Shown here piece by piece: positions 7,063-12,117 of a stretch of DNA of 12,117 nucleotides (position 1 is its first letter; the number at the start of each line of letters is the position of its first letter). Origin of the DNA: an uncultured Clostridia bacterium (lineage in GTDB: Bacteria > Bacillota > Clostridia > Lachnospirales > Lachnospiraceae); contig CAMJIC010000060.1 of NCBI GenBank assembly GCA_946405675.1, forward strand, positions 1 through 12,117, in the 5' to 3' direction. A program made the translations under genes and the position numbers. The notes under the pieces were generated by a model. It was given only the letters and a program-made list of their open reading frames with translations, had not been told where the DNA came from and searched no databases.

Positions 7063-7152
7063 GTTACAAGTCACACCCTCGCCAGCGGGCCGGCCGGGTT
7101 ACAAGTCACACCCCGGCCAACCTAAGTCTGGCCGAGGCGTGACTTGTAACCC
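7063..7152. repeat. Three-copy element GTTACAAGTCACACCC (two direct, one inverted)
   Basis: Copies at 7063-7078 and 7098-7113 are identical. An inverted copy lies at 7136-7150 (GGCGTGACTTGTAAC). The second and third copies form a hairpin with arms 7096-7112 and 7136-7152 (16 of 17 pairs), extended inward by CGGCCA/TGGCCG. The first copy can pair with the third almost as well, 19 of 23 positions over the extended arm. Two mutually exclusive hairpins are therefore possible in the regulator leader RNA. Equally, the copies could be DNA operators for the adjacent HTH regulator, or a dispersed palindromic repeat. Confidence 0.7.
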
Positions 7153-7216
7153 GCCTGTGGGTGTGCCCGTACCAGGGTTTGCCTGATTTTTGCCCGATGT
7201 AAGAAAGGCGTATGGA

Positions 7217-9154
7217 ATGGCTGCATTGAATCTCACCCTCCGCCAGCGGAAGCTCCTTCACACCATGCAGAACGCAAGCGCCCTGGTCACCGGCCAGGAG
7301 CTCGCCGCCCTGCTGAACACCACGTCACGCACAATCCGCAGCGATGTCGTCACGATCAACCACGAGCTGGAGCCATATGATGCCAGGATCGACTCGGTCC
7401 GGAGCAAAGGGTATTTCTTTACTGCCAAAGACCCGAAAAGGATCCGCCGGATCAACCGGATCGAAACCGCTTTTTTCACCAGGGAAGACCGGATCCGCGC
7501 CCTGGCGCTCAAGCTGTGCCTTGCCGAATCCCCCCTCAACCAGTTTGACCTGGAGGATGAGATGTTCATCAGCCGCACCACCCTGGAAAAGGATCTCAGG
7601 CAGCTGCGCCTTCGTTACAGCATGAATGGTCCCGGCATCCGGATGCTGTCAGATCAAGGCTATATTTCCTTTGAGCCGGATGAGGCAAAGAGACGGCAGC
7701 TTCTGTGCGACCTGTTCATGGAGCACTGGAACTACAACGGGCGCGGCAACGCCGTATACGAGATGTCCTTCCTGGGCACGCAGCTCCTGGACCAGATCAT
7801 CGACATCATCCCGGGGCACCTGAACCGCCACGGCATCCTGATGGAGGATGCCGATATGGTGGAGCTGGATCTTGCCTGCACGATCCTGTACCGACGGATC
7901 ACGACAGGCCACCCGCTCCCGGAAACAGCCCCCATTGTCCGTGCCGACGCTGCTGCCGACCAGGCTGCCACACAGCTGCTCGATCACCTGGAATCCCTGC
8001 TCCGCTTCACGATTCCGCCCCACGAACGCGACCGCATTTACCTGCTGATCGCGTCCGGGCATATCATGGATTCCGGGAAGCTCTCCTTTGACACGATCGG
8101 CCGGGAATTCACGCCCAAGGCCATCCGCCTGGCCGATGCCTACCTCCGCGCCATCCGGGATACCTACGGACTCGACTTTACCGGCGATGAAGACTTCTAC
8201 ATTACCCTCCTCCAGGACATCCGCTATCTGCTCGACCCGCTCCGCCGCCTCATCTCCCAGAACAGGCCGGAGCATGTAAAACAGCATCTGAGCGTGGAGA
8301 CTGAGCTGGCATGGCTTCTGGAGGATATCTGGGTCCGGGAGCAGGGCTGCCATCTGTCCGAATGGGAGCTTCTCCACATCGCCCACTGCACCAGCGGAGC
8401 GCTGGAATTCTTTCTGCACCATCATCCGGAATACAAGCCCCGCACAGTCATTTTCTGCCACCAGCACATGTCCATCGCATGGGCAATCAAAAGGCGCATT
8501 CTGGGTGCCTTTGCCAATTACCTGAACGTCACCGCCCTGCTTCCGGTCAACGCGAAGAGCTTTTATGACTTTGGAGAAACAGACCTTGTCCTGTCAACCG
8601 TCCATAAACCGATCACGGACCGCCCGGGAACGGATGTCGTTGAGATCTCGACCTATGTGACCCCATCCGATATCCGCAGCATCGAAGCCTATATCCAGGA
8701 AAATATCACGCTGCGCTTCTACCCGCAGATGCCGCCCCTCCAGGTATTATTTGACCACGCAGTCTGGAAGGAGGACTGCGAATATCCTTCTGTCTTCGCT
8801 GCCATCGAACAGCTGTCTCTGGAGCTCGTGGAAATGGGCGCGGTTGGCCCTGAATACATCCAGGCTCTTCTCCACCGGGAATCGGTGTGCAGCAACGCCA
8901 GCCAGTCCGGCGCGCTGCTGCAGTTTGCCCTGACTCCCGCAGACCGCACCCAGCTATGCATCGCCGTATTGAAGCACCGCATGAACTGGAAAAACTGCAG
9001 GATCCGCATGATCCTCACTGCCTGCTTCCGGCATGAGGACAGGCCATGGATCTTCCGCCTGAAAAGCGCCATATCCCGGCTGAACCGCCTCGAAGACATC
9101 GGCAGCCTCCGCACCCGGGAAGAGCTAGAGGAGAAGCTGCTGTCCTGTATCTGA
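7217..9154 (+). CDS. PRD-domain transcriptional regulator (MtlR/LicR-like)
   Basis: 645 residues from ATG at 7217, preceded by AAAGG at 8 bases; an in-frame TTG at 7190 has no better RBS. Domain order: HTH 1 (about 7-65, TGQELAALLNTTSRTIRSD), a second HTH (about 92-150), PRD1 (about 180-290), PRD2 (about 298-402), an EIIB-like domain (about 408-490, Cys414 at the phosphocysteine position) and an EIIA-like domain (about 505-645). This is the layout of MtlR/LicR-type activators, which are controlled by PTS phosphorylation. Unusually, the phospho-histidine positions look lost: PRD1 has LDLACT and IAS, PRD2 has LLQDI and IAHC, and the EIIA site reads SGALLQFAL where NGxAIPHG is expected. No PTS transporter gene is in the window. 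It is divergent from the metabolic operon and probably controls it (inference). Confidence 0.88.
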   Translation: MAALNLTLRQRKLLHTMQNASALVTGQELAALLNTTSRTIRSDVVTINHELEPYDARIDSVRSKGYFFTAKDPKRIRRINRIETAFFTREDRIRALALKLCLAESPLNQFDLEDEMFISRTTLEKDLRQLRLRYSMNGPGIRMLSDQGYISFEPDEAKRRQLLCDLFMEHWNYNGRGNAVYEMSFLGTQLLDQIIDIIPGHLNRHGILMEDADMVELDLACTILYRRITTGHPLPETAPIVRADAAADQAATQLLDHLESLLRFTIPPHERDRIYLLIASGHIMDSGKLSFDTIGREFTPKAIRLADAYLRAIRDTYGLDFTGDEDFYITLLQDIRYLLDPLRRLISQNRPEHVKQHLSVETELAWLLEDIWVREQGCHLSEWELLHIAHCTSGALEFFLHHHPEYKPRTVIFCHQHMSIAWAIKRRILGAFANYLNVTALLPVNAKSFYDFGETDLVLSTVHKPITDRPGTDVVEISTYVTPSDIRSIEAYIQENITLRFYPQMPPLQVLFDHAVWKEDCEYPSVFAAIEQLSLELVEMGAVGPEYIQALLHRESVCSNASQSGALLQFALTPADRTQLCIAVLKHRMNWKNCRIRMILTACFRHEDRPWIFRLKSAISRLNRLEDIGSLRTREELEEKLLSCI

Positions 9155-9501
9155 AGCAGGATAATTCCTGGCCGGGATCCGTTATCAACAGCATAGTTCT
9201 TCCCGAACTGAGCGATAAGGAAGCCTGAAACGAGGTATGCTCCTGTCGCTTCGTTAAGTTGGGCGTATCGGCTCGTCGTTTTCTTTGTGGTCTTGCCGAG
9301 ACCATCCGAACGCATCTCCACAGACTTGTGTGCGATGGTAAAACAGCCAAGAATCGAGCCATCATATTCCAAACAGCTATCTTCATTTCAGAGTCATCAA
9401 ATACTTTGACTTGTATTACGTAAAAGATTGCGTCTTCACTGACGATTTATCTGATAAGATCTCACTTCTATATCCAGTAGTTCCTGTTCTTCTTTCTTCA
9501 T
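9155..9501 (-). pseudogene. GNAT N-acetyltransferase-like gene, frameshifted and truncated
   Basis: The best-preserved frame runs from about 9387 to about 9160 and reads LEYDGSILGCFTIAHKSVEM, then GLGKTTKKTTSRYAQLNE, then YLVSGFLIAQFGKNY. This resembles the central part of small GNAT-fold acetyltransferases (toxin-like), recognised from memory only. A likely start is ATG at 9501, with TAAGG upstream, but that frame stops after 21 residues at 9436. Coding sense continues in another frame to about 9385 (DAIFYVIQVKVFDDSE) and then shifts again. At least two frameshifts and a missing C terminus make it a pseudogene. It lies 33 bases after the TOPRIM-like gene on the same strand, and its 3' end meets the stop of the regulator. 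It accounts for the 380-bp gap 9155-9534. Confidence 0.6.
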
Positions 9502-9534
9502 ATACATTCCTTAAGTGCTGATCCGGTTATGCCA

Positions 9535-10044
9535 TCAATCGGTGCTCTTAATCTTCTCCGAGTCTTGCCCGACAAAACGAAACGCCTTCGGAGGCTTCTG
9601 GTTCCATAGCATATTCATATCCAGCTTGTGACGCTTCAGGGCATTCCGGAATTCTTTTTCCTTCATCCTGTTTACAGCTCCCTTGAAGTCGTCCACACTT
9701 CTGCTCCTGGTGAGATCCTGTGCTCTCGTCACATCCGTTGCCCGTTCGATCTCATCCTCAAAATTCAGCACTTGGAGAATTGTCAGCACCTCGACTTTGA
9801 AGTTCAGGGATTTCAGGAGCTTGATATTATTCTTCAGGTGTTCTGTCTCGTCTTTATCCGTATCAAACACCAGCGCAACGATGCTGCCCGGTTCAAACTG
9901 CATCAGCAGCGATACCGGCAATTCATCCTGCACCACATTGAATTTTTTCACCTTCCCAGGCACGATCAGCGCCGGCTTCTCCTTCAATGCCTTGATAAGC
10001 TTCTCCTCGCATTCTCCCTCGGTGAGGTATATACATTTTCTCAT
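9535..10044 (-). CDS. Small TOPRIM-like protein, partner of the ATPase
   Basis: 169 residues. ATG at 10044 overlaps the TGA of the upstream ATPase gene (ATGA), with GGAGGTGA 8 bases before it, so the two are translationally coupled. TOPRIM-type signatures are visible: YLTEGECEEKLIKAL with Glu9 after a short beta strand, and IVALVFDTDKDE with Asp61 and Asp63 forming the DxD pair expected to bind metal. The rest is charged and mostly helical (about 95-150). RloB, AriB (DUF4435) and the C-terminal half of OLD nucleases share this E...DxD layout and act as nuclease effectors next to ABC-type ATPases. This protein is shorter than those as I know them. Nuclease activity against phage or host nucleic acid is inferred. 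It could also be a catalytically silent regulator. Confidence 0.65.
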   Translation of the reverse strand: MRKCIYLTEGECEEKLIKALKEKPALIVPGKVKKFNVVQDELPVSLLMQFEPGSIVALVFDTDKDETEHLKNNIKLLKSLNFKVEVLTILQVLNFEDEIERATDVTRAQDLTRSRSVDDFKGAVNRMKEKEFRNALKRHKLDMNMLWNQKPPKAFRFVGQDSEKIKSTD

Positions 10045-11132
10045 ATATCCGTCACCTCCAGATCATCCAGCAGGGAATCATCCGGTAAGGAGCCGAACAC
10101 GTCGTTTTCCATGGCGCACTTGACCGAGTCCGTGTTTCTCTTAAGGAACTCCGATGCAAATGTGACGCTCACCCTGTATTCATTGCCATCTATCTCTTTC
10201 TTCATAAAGGCGAACGTATGCTTCGGGAGATTCAGGTTGAGCATGTCCGTATTGTGTGTGGTGAAGATCAGCTGCTCATTCCTCCCCAGCCGTTCCACCA
10301 TCAGCCCGAATATGCGCTTCTCAATATCGCTCTGAATGTAGGAAAAATGCTCATCGCAGTAATAGAAGCAGTTCCTTTCTGACAACATAGAGGCCAGAAA
10401 AACAGCCACATCGATTCCCTCTGCCGTCCCGCTTGACAGCATCTCTCTGTTCAGGAGTTTTCCTTCCTGTATGATAATCTCGTCGTTCCGCCTGCGGATC
10501 ACAAAAGAATCCTTCAGGTCTCTGGCTATGGAAATATCCGTGAGTGTAGGATCCAATGTGCCAATCACAGCCCGGAGCGTCTTCAGCAGGGCCGTTTTCT
10601 TAACATCAGAAACCCTCAGAGAGGACTCAATCTCCGGATAGGCAAAGCGGTACTCAAGAGATCCCACTGCTTTCTTCAGTTCCTTAAAGCTACCTTTCAG
10701 TTCATCTGTATGATCTGTCAGTTTATCTGCAGTCATCTCATAGGAATCCATTTCACCGATCTCTGCGGAAAAATACCGAAAGGTGATATCCTCGCCCTCT
10801 ACGATTCCGCAAAACCGATGGAGCGTATAACCCTCATTGACAAAATCCACCTGAAACCTGGCTGGTTGGTCACCGGAATAAAGTTCACGCAGGATTGCTT
10901 CGTTTGCCTCCTTAATGGAACTGAATATTTTCAGCAGAGCCCTTCCAAGGCTGGTCTTACCTGTCGCGTTACTCCCCATCAGGATTACCACTTTCTTATA
11001 CCGGAAACGTTCACGCCCCGCAAGTGCTTCTTCTCCAAGCAGGGAGACTGAGAGCTTTCTGGGGTAAGTGAAATCTATCTGGAAATCATCAAATCCGTAG
11101 ATGTGATTCAGTTTTATGCTCATAACAATCAT
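10041..11132 (-). CDS. ABC-type AAA ATPase (AAA_15/AAA_21, OLD/RloA/AriA-like)
   Basis: 363 residues from ATG at 11132, chosen because GAGG lies 8 bases upstream; a GTG at 11141 and an ATG at 11123 are in frame but spaced worse. Seen: an N-terminal strand MSIKLNHIYGF typical of SMC/Rad50-like ATPases; Walker A GSNATGKT (53-60); the ABC signature LSSGT (232-236); Walker B CFYYCDE with Asp260-Glu261; and a switch histidine in TTHNTDM (His293). There is no long coiled coil; a helical insert spans about 130-200. Such ATPases in bacterial islands pair with a TOPRIM or HNH effector and act as sensors for phage infection (OLD, RloAB, PARIS, Gabija). The coupled downstream gene fits that pattern. It has its own promoter and lies downstream of a terminator, so it is an independent unit. 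Confidence 0.8.
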   Translation of the reverse strand: MIVMSIKLNHIYGFDDFQIDFTYPRKLSVSLLGEEALAGRERFRYKKVVILMGSNATGKTSLGRALLKIFSSIKEANEAILRELYSGDQPARFQVDFVNEGYTLHRFCGIVEGEDITFRYFSAEIGEMDSYEMTADKLTDHTDELKGSFKELKKAVGSLEYRFAYPEIESSLRVSDVKKTALLKTLRAVIGTLDPTLTDISIARDLKDSFVIRRRNDEIIIQEGKLLNREMLSSGTAEGIDVAVFLASMLSERNCFYYCDEHFSYIQSDIEKRIFGLMVERLGRNEQLIFTTHNTDMLNLNLPKHTFAFMKKEIDGNEYRVSVTFASEFLKRNTDSVKCAMENDVFGSLPDDSLLDDLEVTDI

Positions 11133-11167
11133 GATGTTCACCTCATATCTTCGCTATATACGAACTT

Positions 11168-11195
11168 ATGATAATCCTTTTAAGTAAAAAGTCAA
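11168..11195 (-). promoter_or_regulatory. Sigma-A-type promoter of the ATPase/TOPRIM pair
   Basis: On the minus strand a -35 TTGACT (11195-11190) and a -10 TATCAT (11173-11168) are separated by 16 bases. Transcription would start near 11160, about 28 bases before the ATG at 11132. The flanks are AT-rich. Confidence 0.6.
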
Positions 11196-11240
11196 GGTAT
11201 TGTTGCACAGTGACAAGAGCTGCTGAAGTATCCGGCAACT

Positions 11241-11275
11241 CAAAAAATCCCTTCGGGAATGTGCCGGAGGGATTT
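11241..11275 (-). terminator. Intrinsic terminator upstream of the ATPase gene
   Basis: Arms AAATCCCT (11245-11252) and AGGGATTT (11268-11275) form an 8-bp stem that can extend by CGG/CCG after one mismatch. On the minus strand the stem is followed by six T at 11247-11242. It would end transcription arriving from the PIN gene side and insulate the ATPase/TOPRIM pair. Confidence 0.7.
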
Positions 11276-11402
11276 CATGGTTTACGGTTATACAGGCATG
11301 TTGGCAACACTGCCATGTCCAGCCTAATCAGCTGGCTTTCATCTATTCCTTCGCAGGTGCTGCTTCCACCTGGTCTGCTGCCTGCTCCGTCTGCGCGTCC
11401 GC

Positions 11403-11561
11403 TTTCATGATCCCCTTGAGACCGTCATCCTGGAAGAAGGCGTCGAAGTCCAGCAAACCAAAGCCTATGGTGTCGGTATCGATACCCATTCGAAGTTCAT
11501 CCAGGTCAGCGTTTACGTGAGACGCGATATGAAGTTCTTCGAAGTCAAACCGCATCAATAA
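11403..11561 (+). pseudogene. IS110-like transposase N-terminal fragment
   Basis: A plus-strand frame open from 11328 to a TAA at 11559 includes TVILEEGVEVQQTKAYGVGI followed by DTHSKFIQVSVYVRRD. The AYGVGIDTHSKFIQVSV stretch resembles the start of IS110-family DEDD transposases (GID plus following strand, first catalytic Asp). Only about 50 residues remain and the catalytic core is missing, so it is a dead remnant. No start codon with an RBS was found. IS110 elements lack terminal inverted repeats, so its edges cannot be drawn. Confidence 0.5.
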
Positions 11562-11562
11562 C

Positions 11563-11770
11563 ATCATCGTCCGCTTTGGCCTTACCGTTGGCCGCGAAGG
11601 CAGTGTCTCCAAAAACAAGGGCATACGTTCCATTATCGAAGACCAGATATCGGACCACCCGGATCTCAGCAGGGAACTGTGTCCATACGGCATTCCTGAC
11701 ATGGTAAAAGGCAGCAAGAAAAAAACACCCTGGAATTTCTCCAAGATGCTTCTCTGTGTTAGTGGTGTCG
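11563..11770 (+). pseudogene. Unrecognised coding fragment next to the IS110-like remnant
   Basis: Directly after the IS110-like fragment, in the next frame, a stretch open to TGA at 11803 reads like genuine protein: GREGSVSKNKGIRSIIEDQ, then SDHPDLSRELCPYGIPDMVK, then GSKKKTPWNFSKMLL. The composition is balanced and hydrophilic, unlike an antisense shadow, but there is no start codon or RBS and its last part overlaps the end of the PIN gene on the other strand. I do not recognise the family. It may be a residue of another mobile-element gene or of the same element after deletion. Together with the IS fragment and the terminator it is what the 640-bp stretch 11133-11773 holds. Confidence 0.35.
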
Positions 11771-11773
11771 TCT

Positions 11774-12117
11774 TTACAGTCTCGCCAGAAACTCTGTCGG
11801 CGTGAAAGCAACTATTTTACTTTGCTTAAAATCCTTGACATTTCTTGTGATGATATTGTCCGCATGGATGCGTTCTGCTGTAGCAGCCTGCAATGCATCC
11901 TCAAAATCGTCCCACTGTTGTTCTGCGGCCTTGGTCAAATCTGAAACAGTCAAATCTGTAAACTGGAAGATCAGCCCAAGGCTCTTGAAGACTTCATTTA
12001 TCTTCTCTGGACTTAGCTCCTTGCGCATAATGTAGACCAGATTTGAAAAAGTCAGTGCAGATACATATCCTTCAGCCTGATCTGTCTCGCACAATTTCCA
12101 GATTTTTGCCGAATCCA
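11774..12117 (-). CDS. PIN-domain protein (VapC-like toxin), 5' end outside window
   Basis: The frame is open from the window edge to TAA at 11774-11776, giving 114 residues of the C-terminal part; the start and the first catalytic Asp (usually in a IDTN-type motif) lie outside. Visible are DSAKIWKL, VSALTFSNLVYIMRKEL, WDDFEDALQAATAERIHAD and IITRNVKDF, a pattern I know from clostridial PIN proteins. The acidic residues of DDFED and of HADNIITRN sit at metal-binding positions in PIN nucleases. Family role: an Mg2+-dependent RNase toxin, normally neutralised by an antitoxin encoded next to it; the antitoxin would be upstream, beyond the window. The lower GC than the metabolic operon fits an acquired gene. 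Confidence 0.75.
   Translation of the reverse strand, partial: DSAKIWKLCETDQAEGYVSALTFSNLVYIMRKELSPEKINEVFKSLGLIFQFTDLTVSDLTKAAEQQWDDFEDALQAATAERIHADNIITRNVKDFKQSKIVAFTPTEFLARL

Noticed and set aside
7063..7152. CRISPR array
   Set aside because: Only three copies, one inverted, with unequal spacing and no cas genes.
11343..11744. 133-residue minus-strand open frame
   Set aside because: The plus strand of the same DNA gives IS110-like and protein-like sequence. The minus frame has no recognisable motif.

Overview
The window looks like a chromosome segment of an anaerobic Firmicute, probably a gut-type Clostridium (Lachnospiraceae-like). The reasons are strong AGGAGG-type ribosome binding sites, a PRD/PTS-type regulator, an iron-sulfur flavin enoate reductase of the BaiCD/BaiH/2-enoate-reductase type, and a PIN toxin of a kind I associate with Clostridia. 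This placement is inference; no rRNA or marker gene is present. Bases 1 to about 9160 are GC-rich. From about 9160 to the end the DNA is visibly more AT-rich and carries gene fragments.

Region 1 (1-6663, minus strand) is one head-to-tail gene cluster. In transcription order it holds an iron-containing alcohol dehydrogenase (6663-5518), a D-2-hydroxyacid dehydrogenase (5465-4413), an Old-Yellow-Enzyme-type enoate/dienoyl-CoA reductase with Fe-S and FAD/NAD domains (4317-2347), a FucA/AraD class II aldolase (2311-1652), a small acyl carrier protein (1524-1282) and a thiolase cut by the window edge (1263 to <1). Every gene has its own good RBS and gaps are short, except 127 bp before the carrier protein and 95 bp (with a large inverted repeat) before the reductase. 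The set combines C-C bond cleavage or formation, aldehyde reduction, 2-keto/2-hydroxy acid interconversion, enoate reduction and thioester carbon-chain chemistry. I do not recognise it as a described pathway.

Region 2 (6664-7216) is a 553-bp divergent control region packed with dyads. It includes a perfect 11-bp-arm palindrome at 6939-6963 and three copies (two direct, one inverted) of a roughly 16-bp element at 7063-7152. Region 3 (7217-9154, plus strand) is a divergent PRD-family regulator with HTH, PRD1, PRD2, EIIB-like and EIIA-like domains. By my alignment it lacks the phosphorylatable histidines, so it may sense something other than PTS phosphorylation. It is the obvious candidate regulator of the operon.

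Region 4 (9155-12117) is accessory. It contains a frameshifted GNAT-acetyltransferase-like remnant (9501-9155), a two-gene ATPase/TOPRIM-like pair with an ATGA overlap and its own promoter (11132-9535), an intrinsic terminator that insulates it, an IS110-like transposase fragment joined to an unrecognised coding fragment (11403-about 11770, plus strand), and a PIN-domain toxin-like gene running off the right edge. The ATPase/TOPRIM-like pair resembles two-component anti-phage systems of the OLD/RloAB/PARIS type, but its second protein is unusually small. It and the six-gene metabolic operon are the two candidates for an undescribed system.
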